Shown: piece by piece, positions 42,094-49,775 of the stretch | Layout: each line of letters opens with the position of its first letter | Position numbering within the stretch: position 1 is the first letter of the stretch | Assembly (NCBI GenBank): GCA_031289755.1 | Contig: JAITOU010000023.1 | Location: 1-64,000, forward strand | DNA length: 64,000 nucleotides | Direction: 5' to 3' | DNA from: Clostridiales bacterium | GTDB taxonomy: Bacteria > Bacillota > Clostridia > Christensenellales > JAISNN01 | Made by a program: the position numbers and the translations under genes | Notes under the pieces: generated by a model | Seen by the model: only the letters and a program-made list of their open reading frames with translations | The model's database searches: none | What the model was told of the DNA's origin: nothing

Positions 42094-42750
42094 ATGAAAA
42101 AAAAGACGGCATTATCAATTGTAACTCTTGTATTGACCGTAGCGATAGCTATGATTACCTTGACGGGCTGTCCGAGAAAAACTATCAATGGTCTGCAAAT
42201 AGGTTTTAAAGCTCCAAGATACAACAGTATTTCAGTAGGAATAAAGAGCGAAAATATCGAGTTTGATTTGGACGATATAACCTTGAATTTTTATTATGGA
42301 TTCCGACGTGTTAAAGTTAGTGAACTGTCTGATAGGAAAAGATATGAACAGTTTATCGTGTTATATTTTGTAAGAGGCGAGTATGTAAATAACGCTGTAT
42401 CGGCATTATATGATGATTATAAAAATATAGAGGGTTTTTATTTTGTAAAGGAAATTCCGCTTGAAGAATTTAATTCAAGTGCTTATGAAGTAAAAAATCA
42501 TAATAGACCGAGCGGCTTTGCTCATAGTGAGCAAATAACGGTAAATAGAGAAATTATAGATAGCTCAACACGCAGTTATTTTTACTTTGCCGTTCAAGTA
42601 GTTATATTCGACAAACAAGAAAACAAATATGAGTTTTCTGATCAAACAAGCAGGATTAACAACCGTTATGCCAATGCCGTTTGTATTTACAGCAAAGTTT
42701 TAGATGATAATAAAGTACAACTCTCAGAAGGTCATATTGAAATAGGATAA
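42094..42750 (+). CDS. Putative lipoprotein of unknown function
   Basis: A 218-residue protein with signal peptide and lipobox LTGC (Cys 26). The mature part is rich in beta-type segments and Tyr/Phe/Arg (FNFYYGFRRV-like stretches, SYFYFAVQVVIFDKQ). No domain recognised. GGGAGG lies 9 nt before ATG 42094. The gene is more AT-rich than its surroundings. It is followed by an RBS and 12-codon gene fragment. Confidence 0.78.
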   Translation: MKKKTALSIVTLVLTVAIAMITLTGCPRKTINGLQIGFKAPRYNSISVGIKSENIEFDLDDITLNFYYGFRRVKVSELSDRKRYEQFIVLYFVRGEYVNNAVSALYDDYKNIEGFYFVKEIPLEEFNSSAYEVKNHNRPSGFAHSEQITVNREIIDSSTRSYFYFAVQVVIFDKQENKYEFSDQTSRINNRYANAVCIYSKVLDDNKVQLSEGHIEIG

Positions 42751-42768
42751 AAGAGGAGAAACGATTAA

Positions 42769-42807
42769 ATGAAAAAAATAATGTCATTATTTTTAGGCGC
42801 GCTTTAA
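42769..42807 (+). pseudogene. Signal-peptide remnant: RBS plus 12 codons
   Basis: AAGAGGAGAAA leads to ATG 42769, which encodes MKKIMSLFLGAL and then stops at TAA 42805-42807, inside the last codon of the convergent minus-strand gene. It looks like the beginning of a second secreted protein whose body was deleted when the convergent gene was brought in. A functional 12-residue peptide is possible but less likely. Confidence 0.45.
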
Positions 42808-43397
42808 ATCTCTTTCGTGGAGTCGCCGTCTTCCGCAGGCGCGCTTACCGGCTCTTGGGAGTATTTTTTGTTCAAAAGGTACAGCGCGGCAAACGCACCC
42901 GCCGAAAATATAATTGTCATAAATATGCCCGCGCTCAGCCGGTAGCCTGTGGTGTACTTGTAAGCGGCGGTAAAATATGTAGCGGGAATGGTGACGATAT
43001 TTTTGTTGGTTGCGCAAAGTATAATTAAGAATATAAGCAGCAACACATTTAACGCCGCATAGGCAAGCAACAAAAGCGAACCCCACTGTTTAAGGTCGAA
43101 TTTTCCTATCTTGTCGGGGATTTTAATGACCTTGAATTCCTTTAAGAAGCCGACGATACCGAGCGCGAGCAGGCAATGCCCGGTCAAGAATATGACGAGT
43201 TGAAATAACGAACTCATTACGCCGCCGAAGCCGAGTCCCCACGAGCTCATTATTCCGTATCCATTGACGCCTGCGCTTGCATTCATGTATCCCTTTACAT
43301 ATAATGTTATGTACGGAATCGACAAAAGTATAAAGCTTAGAAAGCCCATTCCGGCAAAAAACAGCCAGTGCAAATTTTGTTTAACAAAGTTTTTCAT
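42804..43397 (-). CDS. Four-helix membrane protein, unknown function
   Basis: A 197-residue protein with four membrane segments (about 10-33, 50-83, 107-130, 152-173) and a short acidic C-terminal tail. No family was recognised. AAGGAGAA lies before ATG 43397 on the minus strand. It is convergent with the lipoprotein gene and shares bases with the remnant ORF at its stop codon. Confidence 0.75.
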   Translation of the reverse strand: MKNFVKQNLHWLFFAGMGFLSFILLSIPYITLYVKGYMNASAGVNGYGIMSSWGLGFGGVMSSLFQLVIFLTGHCLLALGIVGFLKEFKVIKIPDKIGKFDLKQWGSLLLLAYAALNVLLLIFLIILCATNKNIVTIPATYFTAAYKYTTGYRLSAGIFMTIIFSAGAFAALYLLNKKYSQEPVSAPAEDGDSTKEI

Positions 43398-43536
43398 GAT
43401 AGTTCTCCTTAGGATTTATTTACAAATATTATACATTTTTATTTTTATTAATGCAATAGATTTTATTTATATTTTACGTTTTATTTGCATTAGCAATTTA
43501 CATTTTACGTTTTTTCTTCTTTTTGAATTTATTGCC

Positions 43537-43566
43537 TTGACAGAAGGGCTTTGTGTATGATAAAAT
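43537..43566 (+). promoter_or_regulatory. Promoter of the ferredoxin gene
   Basis: TTGACA (43537-43542), 18-bp spacer, TAAAAT (43561-43566). Confidence 0.78.
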
Positions 43567-43596
43567 ATATAATATAACATAAGGAGATAAATGAAT

Positions 43597-43767
43597 ATGG
43601 CACACAAAATCAGTACGGATTGTATAAGCTGCGGTTCTTGCGCAGACACTTGCCCCGTTAGCGCGATAAGCGAGGGAGATACTCAGTATGTCATCGATGC
43701 CGGTATCTGCATAGATTGCGGAGCTTGCGCCGATGCTTGTCCCGTCGAAGCGATAAGACCGGAATAA
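43597..43767 (+). CDS. 2[4Fe-4S] clostridial-type ferredoxin
   Basis: A 56-residue protein. Two cluster motifs are complete: CISCGSCADTCP and CIDCGACADACP (C-x2-C-x2-C-x3-C-P each), the classic clostridial ferredoxin layout. It is a low-potential electron carrier in the cytoplasm. AAGGAG lies 10 nt before ATG 43597; an in-frame ATG at 43591 is closer, but MAHKIS is the usual N-terminus. It has its own promoter and two terminator hairpins behind it. Confidence 0.96.
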   Translation: MAHKISTDCISCGSCADTCPVSAISEGDTQYVIDAGICIDCGACADACPVEAIRPE

Positions 43768-43829
43768 TTTTCGGAATATTTGAGCTTCCTAAGATAAAAA
43801 GAAGCTAAGGCAAAACGTAGGACAAAAAC

Positions 43830-43857
43830 CGACGGTCAATACCGACGGTTTTTTTAT
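43830..43857 (+). terminator. Terminator of the ferredoxin gene
   Basis: Thirteen-base-pair stem with one mismatch formed by two ACCGACGGT-type arms around CAAT, followed by T. Confidence 0.72.
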
Positions 43858-43884
43858 GTGTTTAAATAAGATAAGAAAAAACAG

Positions 43885-43934
43885 GCGTTAGCGGTTTACT
43901 TCAATGAGAAGTAGACGGAGCTAACGCTTTTTTT
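43885..43934 (+). terminator. Second hairpin with T tail
   Basis: GCGTTAGC / GCTAACGC outer stem (43885-43892 with 43920-43927), partly paired interior, seven T. The GCGTTA..TAACGC arms resemble those of the gdhA terminator. Confidence 0.72.
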
Positions 43935-44109
43935 GTTTTTTTATAAAAATTTAACCGTTGATATTCGTCGGAATATTATCTGCCTTAGGCGCATAGATTT
44001 TATCATGCCGAAAACCTGCGGCTTCATACGAAAAAATCTTGGGGGAAAGACCGAGCTTATCTATGCGCATCGAACGGGACGGGAAGTCCTATAAAAAGGG
44101 GAAAACGGT

Positions 44110-44802
44110 ATGAAAAAAACAAAACGGTTTATCGTCGTTGCGGTTTTGATTGCGGCTATTGCCGCCGTAGCCGCCGTAGTTATAGCGGCTTTAAAAAAGG
44201 ACGATGATTTTAGCGGCAATATTTCTTATGCCGACGAAAATGTCTATTTGGGGCAAAATGCAAATTTTGCCGTTTCGGTGTATGCCGGAAAAGCTGAAAA
44301 GAATTTTTTGACGGACGGACGCGCCGTAGACGTGGTGAAGTTTTGCAAGGTAAGCCTGACGCTGTTAAATACTGCCTATTCAAAAGCCGCGTCCTTTGAT
44401 TATCAAATAATCGCCGGCGATACCACCTTGTCGGGCGTATTGAATAAAGACATTATGTCGTCCGAATATATCGGCGAAATAGAAGTGCCTGACCCTTCGG
44501 CTATCGAATCCGCCGTCATAAAATATTCAAATTCCAAAAGCGATTTAGTCGCGTTGGACAATGTGCTTGCCGAAAGGCTTTCCTTTGACGACGCTTACAA
44601 AGCCGCCTTAAACGTCTTTGCAAAGGAAATAAAGGAAAATACAAAAAACGGAAGCTTTAACAGGGAAATCTATATAAAATTCGTCACGGGATACAGCGGC
44701 GAAGAGCCGTATTATTGGTACGTCGCATTTATCGCATCCGACAGCGATTATTGGGCAGTTTTGCTCGATTCAAAGACGGGTGAAACGGAAGTTAAAAGAT
44801 GA
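44110..44802 (+). CDS. Membrane-anchored protein of unknown function
   Basis: A 230-residue protein. An N-terminal signal anchor (about 7-28, VAVLIAAIAAVAAVVIAAL) precedes an extracellular part. Residues 150-230 (LSFDDAYKAALNVF, YYWYVAFIASDSDYWAVLLDSKTGETEV) look like a PepSY-type fold, where a helix is followed by strands ending in D..TGE. No function can be assigned. AAGGGG lies before ATG 44110. A 9-bp hairpin at 44872-44904 separates it from the convergent radical SAM gene. Confidence 0.75.
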   Translation: MKKTKRFIVVAVLIAAIAAVAAVVIAALKKDDDFSGNISYADENVYLGQNANFAVSVYAGKAEKNFLTDGRAVDVVKFCKVSLTLLNTAYSKAASFDYQIIAGDTTLSGVLNKDIMSSEYIGEIEVPDPSAIESAVIKYSNSKSDLVALDNVLAERLSFDDAYKAALNVFAKEIKENTKNGSFNREIYIKFVTGYSGEEPYYWYVAFIASDSDYWAVLLDSKTGETEVKR

Positions 44803-44935
44803 TGTTCCGCTATGCAAAACTCATCTCCTTTGCTCGGCGTATCTTTAATAAAAACATTCCGCTTAAATAAACAGCCCGACTGCATATACTCGCAATCGGG
44901 CTGTAATAATTAGTGGTTTCTAAGCTTTTTGATAA

Positions 44936-46681
44936 TCAATAAGCGCATTCCGCTCCGCAGTAATTGCAGTTGTGGGCGCAGGACGGAGTGGTTTCGGTGC
45001 GGTAGGCTTTTTCTCTTTCGTGTTCGAGATAGTCCTTGCGTACGGAAAAATCGATAAAATCCCAAGGCAGCTTCTTGTCGGACGGTACTTCGCTTATGTA
45101 TGAGCCGAAGTCGGTGTCGGCAAACGCGGCGAAAGCCGCTTCCCACTTCTCGGGGTCGAAGCGTTCGCTCCACGCGTCAAAAAAACAGCCGAGAGAGTAG
45201 GCCTTGACTATTACCTTAGAAAGCTCACTACCGCCTCTCGCCATAGCGCATTCAAGGCGCGACGACTTGGCGTCGTGATAATTGTAGGACACGCCCTTTA
45301 AAGGTTTCAGGGCGTTTTTTAAAAGATTTTGGCGTGCGATAGCGTCTTCCGCGCTTAGCATAGCTTCTCTCTGAAAGGGAGTCAGGGGCTTAGGGATAAA
45401 TACCGACGTGCTGACCGTGACGGTCAGGCTGTTGTTGTGATTTATCTCGCGGTATATCGAACGGATTTTTTTGACTATATCGACTATTCCCAATATATCT
45501 TCGTCGGTCTCCGTCGGCAAGCCTATCATAAAATACAGCTTGACCGAACGGTAGCCGCTCTTAAATGCGTCGGTTATCGAAGCGGTGATATTGTCGTCGG
45601 AAATGTTTTTATTTATTACGTCGCGCAGACGCTGTGTTCCGGCTTCCGGCGCAAAGGTCAGAGAGCTTTTTCGGGACGAATCCGTGTATTCGGAAAAAAA
45701 GCTGTCAAGGCGCAGGGAAGGGAGCGAAAGGCGTATGCGCCGCTTAGTCGTTTCGGGACGGATATCGTCCATCAATTCTTTCAGGCATGAATAATCGCTC
45801 GTACTCAAAGACGCCAAGGTTATCTCTTCAAAGCCCGTGCCGTCGATAAGGGCAAGGATAGTCTTTTTTAAGGTTTCGCGGCTGCGTTCCCTTATCGGAC
45901 GGTAAAAGAATGCCGCCTGACAAAAACGGCAGCCGCTGCGGCAGCCCCGATAAAGCTCTACGACGGCGCGGTCGTGAATGATTTCGATATTTGGTACAAG
46001 CGGCTTCATCGGCGGCGTCGCCGCATCAAAATCAGCTATAAAGGTCTTTTTGACTACCGTCTTGTCCGTCAATAACGACGGCACAAATATTCCGCGTATA
46101 TCGGAAGCGTCCTTTAAAAAGGCGGCTTTTGTATATTGTCCGCTTTTTTTGTGTTTGTCAAAGAGCCGTGTAAATTCGATTATGGCTTCTTCGCCTTCGC
46201 CTATAAGTACGGCGTCAAAAAAATCCGCGTAAGGCATAGGATTGACACAGCAAGGACCGCCGCCTATCAGGACGGGATAGCCGTCGTCTCTCTCGTCGGC
46301 GCAGAAGGGGATTCCGGCAAGGTCGAGCATATAAAGGATATTTGTATATATCAGCTCATGCTGTACCGAGAAGCCGAGAATGTCAAAAGCTTTAAGCGGC
46401 TTTTTTGTCTCCACCGACATGAGCGGAATGTCGTTTTCGCGTATCACTGCGGCAAAATCCGTCCACGGCGCGAAACAGCGTTCGGCGACATATTCTTTTT
46501 GACCGTTGACCGCCGAATAAAGCACGGCAAGACCGAGATTACTCATGCCGATTTCGTAGGTTTCGGGGAAGCAAAAACATACCCGTACGTCGGCTTTTTT
46601 GTCCATATCGGGCTGATTATATTCGCCGCCGGCATAACGACCCGGCTTTTCAACTTTTTTTAAAATTTCAGAAAATTCCAT
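44936..46681 (-). CDS. B12-binding-type radical SAM protein (TIGR03960-like)
   Basis: A 581-residue protein. A cobalamin-binding-like N-terminal region (about 30-180, ETYEIGMSNLGLAVLYSAVN, ILGFSVQHELIYTNILYML, VLIGGGPCCVNP) precedes the radical SAM core with cluster motif ELYRGCRSGCRFCQAAF (C-x3-C-x2-C). The C-terminus holds extra cysteines (CAHNCNYCGAEC). This family is common in Clostridia, often beside a TIGR03936 protein and rne/rplU, not seen here. The substrate is unknown. ATG 46681 is chosen because the promoter -10 ends 6 nt before it. Confidence 0.88.
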   Translation of the reverse strand: MEFSEILKKVEKPGRYAGGEYNQPDMDKKADVRVCFCFPETYEIGMSNLGLAVLYSAVNGQKEYVAERCFAPWTDFAAVIRENDIPLMSVETKKPLKAFDILGFSVQHELIYTNILYMLDLAGIPFCADERDDGYPVLIGGGPCCVNPMPYADFFDAVLIGEGEEAIIEFTRLFDKHKKSGQYTKAAFLKDASDIRGIFVPSLLTDKTVVKKTFIADFDAATPPMKPLVPNIEIIHDRAVVELYRGCRSGCRFCQAAFFYRPIRERSRETLKKTILALIDGTGFEEITLASLSTSDYSCLKELMDDIRPETTKRRIRLSLPSLRLDSFFSEYTDSSRKSSLTFAPEAGTQRLRDVINKNISDDNITASITDAFKSGYRSVKLYFMIGLPTETDEDILGIVDIVKKIRSIYREINHNNSLTVTVSTSVFIPKPLTPFQREAMLSAEDAIARQNLLKNALKPLKGVSYNYHDAKSSRLECAMARGGSELSKVIVKAYSLGCFFDAWSERFDPEKWEAAFAAFADTDFGSYISEVPSDKKLPWDFIDFSVRKDYLEHEREKAYRTETTPSCAHNCNYCGAECAY

Positions 46682-46687
46682 GAGAAA

Positions 46688-46717
46688 ATTATATCCTATC
46701 GCAATGTGAAAAGTCAA
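46688..46717 (-). promoter_or_regulatory. Promoter predicting a leaderless radical SAM mRNA
   Basis: On the minus strand TTGACT (46712-46717), 18-bp spacer, TATAAT (46688-46693), then 6 nt and the ATG at 46681. No room remains for a normal leader. Confidence 0.65.
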
Positions 46718-46840
46718 GTTTATTGCCTCTCAACATTAAATGAAACACCGCGTTTACGCTATGTTTGCTCGTACAAAACGGGAATATTAATAAATTAATA
46801 AACCGTAAATTTCTTTTTACTGTAAATTTTTGGAAAACTC

Positions 46841-46870
46841 TTTACAAGGCACTCGCAATTGTGTTATAAT
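46841..46870 (+). promoter_or_regulatory. Promoter of the repeat-rich surface protein gene
   Basis: TTTACA (46841-46846), 18-bp spacer, TATAAT (46865-46870). About 110 nt of leader follow, containing a 7-bp hairpin AACATAA / TTATGTT near 46903-46925. The rest of the 46682-46989 gap holds the divergent radical SAM promoter and no gene. Confidence 0.72.
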
Positions 46871-46989
46871 TATTTTCGATGTTGCATCGTCGGTCGGCGA
46901 GCGGTAACATAATTAAAAAGTTATGTTTTCTGCGGTAAAAAGCGGAAGATGAAAAGTTTTTTATTAAAACAATGAGAGGATTTGTATTT

Positions 46990-49152
46990 ATGAGCAAAAA
47001 ACGTGATGAGATTGTCGGGCAAAACAGCGCGGAGCAAACAGCCGATACCGGCGGTATGAAGTATAATATGATTGTGTCGTCCAAGGACGGCGGCAGGTCT
47101 ATATACGGCACGCAATCAAACAGTTACGGTTACGTTTCTCCGCCCAAGACCGAGGATTATCATTTTCCTATCAACGTTCCCGGCACGCAAATCCAAACCG
47201 CCGATAACACTCCGCAATTTGTCGCGTATAATATTCCGTCTAAGGCTTCCGGCGAGCAGGCGCAAGCCGTCAAAAATCAGCCTAAGCCGGACAAAAGACA
47301 AGCCGATAGGCCGACAGCGGCGGACAAACAAGCCAAACAGCCCGTTCCGCCCAAAAAACGCGGCGAAAAAAAGGGAAGCGGCAATATAAAGACGGTCTTT
47401 TGGTTTGTCGTTATACTTTTTTTGCTTGCGATAGTCGGGGCGGCGTACAACAGATATTTTGTCGTTCCCGAAGCGATAACATACACCGTTGCCTTTGACT
47501 CGAACGGCGGCACGGATATTGCTTCCGTTACCGTAAAAGCGGACGACAACGTCGTAGCGAAGCCGACCGACCCGACAAAGGACAACTATAATTTTGACGG
47601 TTGGTTCGATAACGCCGGGCTTAGCGGCACGGCGGTAGACTTTCCGTATAAGGCAAATGGCGACATAACTCTTTATGCGGCATGGAAAGTCGTCGAATAC
47701 TCGATTTTCTATATTCTCGACGGCGGTATAAATCATTCGGATAATCCGCTTACATATACCTATTACGATAGCGATATCGAGATAAAAAAGCCGTCAAAGT
47801 CAGGTTATACCTTTTTGGGCTGGACGGGAGACGGCATTTCTCTCACGCTCCCTTATGTCATAACAAGCGGAAGCAAGGGCATTCTCACCCTGACGGCTAA
47901 TTGGGCGGAACATTTCACGATAACCGCAAGCGTCAACGGCACGGGCGGAACGATATTCCCCGACGGAAACGTATCGGCAATTATAGGCGACGACAGGACT
48001 TTTGATATCGCGCCGAATGTCGGACACTATATAGCGGATGTATTTGTGGACGGCGTCAGCGTCGGCGCAGTAAGCTCCTATACCTTTTATAACGTAACGT
48101 CAAATCATACTATAACGGCGGATTTTGATATCAATTTGTTTAATATATACGCATACGCGGGACAAGGCGGAACGATATCGCCGAACGGCACTGTTATTGT
48201 ACCTTATGACGGCAGTCAAGCTTTTACGGCTGAGCCGATTACGGACTACAAATTCAGTTATTTTTTGATAGACGAAAGCATTATTTACACGTCGGATAAT
48301 ATCTATACCTTTGCCAATGCGACGGCAAATCACATGATAGTCGCATACTTCGAGCTTATTCCGGCTGCCGACTACACAATAACGGCAAGTGCGACTTCTA
48401 TCATCGATGTCGGCAGTACGATAAGTCCTGTCGGAAACGTATCGGTATTATACGGAGCAGATAGGATATTTACTTTTTCTCTGAACGGCGACGAAGTACT
48501 TAGCATAATAGTAGACGGAAACGCATTGAGCGATATAGAAATCGCTTATGCGGTAAGTAACGGATATACTTTTTACAATGTAGCGGCAAATCATACGATA
48601 CGCGTGTCATTCATACCGGCAGGGGCTACTACATTTGCCGTCACGGCAACGTCGGGCGCAAACGGCAGTATAACTCCGAACGGAGTAGTAAGCATACTCG
48701 CCGGTCAAGAGCAGCTGTATAATTTTACTCCGAACGGCGGATATAAGGTGCTTAACGTCTTTGTCGACGGAATAGCTCTCGACGGGGCGGCTCTTACAAA
48801 TGCGATAAATAACGGATATTTGATGGACAATATAATAACAGACCGTACGATAGATGTAACCTTCGCGCCGATTTGGGCGGCTATCTATCAGATAGAAGCT
48901 ACGCCGACATATCCGATAATCGGTGTGCCGCCGACGGGCAACAGGATAATACCGAGCGGAATAATAAACGTAGCGTCGGGCGGAAGCTTCACCTTTGAAA
49001 TCGCGGTAAACAGCGGTTATCATGCCGTTTCGATAATAATCGACGGCGTACCCTTGACCGGAGCCGAGCTTAGCGACGCGGTTATATACGGATATACCTT
49101 TGCAAACGTCACGGAGAACCACAGTATAGAGATAACCTTTGCGCACGATTGA
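46990..49152 (+). CDS. Signal-anchored surface protein with InlB_B/Flg_new and bacterial beta-repeats
   Basis: A 720-residue protein. About 130 N-terminal residues are cytoplasmic and Pro/Gln/Lys-rich, followed by a membrane segment (TVFWFVVILFLLAIVGAAY, about 135-155). Outside are two InlB B-repeats (ITYTVAFDSNGG...YNFDGWFDNAG; YTFLGWTGDG) and about five 70-90-residue repeats of the form ITASVNGTGGTIFPDG...VFVDGVSVG...YTFYNVTSNHTI. Such repeats are usual in adhesins of Firmicutes. There is no sortase signal. ATG 46990 is chosen because an earlier in-frame ATG (46972) precedes the GAGAGGAT ribosome binding site. Confidence 0.85.
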   Translation: MSKKRDEIVGQNSAEQTADTGGMKYNMIVSSKDGGRSIYGTQSNSYGYVSPPKTEDYHFPINVPGTQIQTADNTPQFVAYNIPSKASGEQAQAVKNQPKPDKRQADRPTAADKQAKQPVPPKKRGEKKGSGNIKTVFWFVVILFLLAIVGAAYNRYFVVPEAITYTVAFDSNGGTDIASVTVKADDNVVAKPTDPTKDNYNFDGWFDNAGLSGTAVDFPYKANGDITLYAAWKVVEYSIFYILDGGINHSDNPLTYTYYDSDIEIKKPSKSGYTFLGWTGDGISLTLPYVITSGSKGILTLTANWAEHFTITASVNGTGGTIFPDGNVSAIIGDDRTFDIAPNVGHYIADVFVDGVSVGAVSSYTFYNVTSNHTITADFDINLFNIYAYAGQGGTISPNGTVIVPYDGSQAFTAEPITDYKFSYFLIDESIIYTSDNIYTFANATANHMIVAYFELIPAADYTITASATSIIDVGSTISPVGNVSVLYGADRIFTFSLNGDEVLSIIVDGNALSDIEIAYAVSNGYTFYNVAANHTIRVSFIPAGATTFAVTATSGANGSITPNGVVSILAGQEQLYNFTPNGGYKVLNVFVDGIALDGAALTNAINNGYLMDNIITDRTIDVTFAPIWAAIYQIEATPTYPIIGVPPTGNRIIPSGIINVASGGSFTFEIAVNSGYHAVSIIIDGVPLTGAELSDAVIYGYTFANVTENHSIEITFAHD

Positions 49153-49217
49153 CCGCAGACGGAAGCACTCAAGCATAAGTAGATAAAATTTAATAAATAA
49201 AAATTTTTGAAAAACTA

Positions 49218-49246
49218 TTGAAACGTGCGTTAAAGTATGCTATTAT
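49218..49246 (+). promoter_or_regulatory. Promoter of the 66-residue protein gene
   Basis: TTGAAA (49218-49223), 17-bp spacer, TATTAT (49241-49246). Confidence 0.68.
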
Positions 49247-49279
49247 ATAGATATCAAAAAGCAAACGGAGGACAATATT

Positions 49280-49480
49280 ATGTCGGAACAAATCAAAACA
49301 ACGGATACGGGAGCTTATCAATTTTCCGCTAAAAATATCGGTACGACCGCCGACCTGAGCGCGGGCTCGTATTATAATACAAAAAGACCGGAACCGGCAG
49401 CTCCTGCTCCCGTCTTGACAAAGAAAGAGCAAAAAGCCAAAGATAAGGCAGACAAAAAAGCCGCTAAGAAAAACAAATAA
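49280..49480 (+). CDS. Small lysine-rich protein, unknown
   Basis: A 66-residue protein with GGAGGA before ATG 49280. The C-terminal third is a KKEQKAKDKADKKAAKK-type basic tail; the N-terminal part (IKTTDTGAYQFSAKNIG) faintly recalls the cytoplasmic N-terminus of the preceding surface protein (TADTGGMKYN). It probably has no fold of its own. Its own promoter and RBS favour a real gene. Confidence 0.7.
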   Translation: MSEQIKTTDTGAYQFSAKNIGTTADLSAGSYYNTKRPEPAAPAPVLTKKEQKAKDKADKKAAKKNK

Positions 49481-49610
49481 GTCAAAAGCGCTATCATAAT
49501 TATTATGATAATGAACTAATGCCGCCAAAAAAACAAATAATTTTGCAGACGGCACTTTTGTTTCGGGCAAAAAAACCGCTAAGGCGATAAAAAGCACGGC
49601 GGCAATCATA

Positions 49611-49650
49611 AAGACGGAGAAACACCCGTGAGGTTTTCTCCGTCTTTTTT
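49611..49650 (+). terminator. Terminator downstream of the 66-residue protein
   Basis: Stem AAGACGGAGAAA / TTTCTCCGTCTT (49611-49622 with 49635-49646) followed by T. It ends the transcript before the metG region. Between 49481 and 49610 only a short palindrome (ATCATAAT / ATTATGAT) was noticed. Confidence 0.85.
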
Positions 49651-49660
49651 ATATAGGGGA

Positions 49661-49713
49661 ACACCGCGCAAGTCAGATAAAATTTCAAGCTGCGTCTTTT
49701 TTGCCGCGTTCCC
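49661..49713 (+). repeat. Dispersed repeat, copy D
   Basis: ACACCGCGCAAGTCAGATAAAATTTCAAGCTGCGTC + T6 + GCCGCGTTCCC element. It is the intergenic copy with no adjacent stop codon; it lies between a terminator and the metG promoter. Confidence 0.68.
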
Positions 49714-49742
49714 TTTACTTTTCTTTCAATAAATAGTATAAT
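49714..49742 (+). promoter_or_regulatory. Promoter of metG
   Basis: TTTACT (49714-49719), 17-bp spacer, TATAAT (49737-49742). No T-box or other leader structure lies between it and ATG 49776. Confidence 0.7.
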
Positions 49743-49775
49743 TATTTAATATATTTATTTACAGAGGTTTTTGTT

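Noticed and set aside
46991-49152. Tandem repeats in the surface protein considered as a CRISPR-like array
   Set aside because: The repeats are protein-level beta-repeats of variable length inside one long frame; there are no constant-length spacers and no cas genes.
49646-49775. T-box leader upstream of metG
   Set aside because: The leader after the promoter is about 30 nt, with no specifier loop or T-box sequence.
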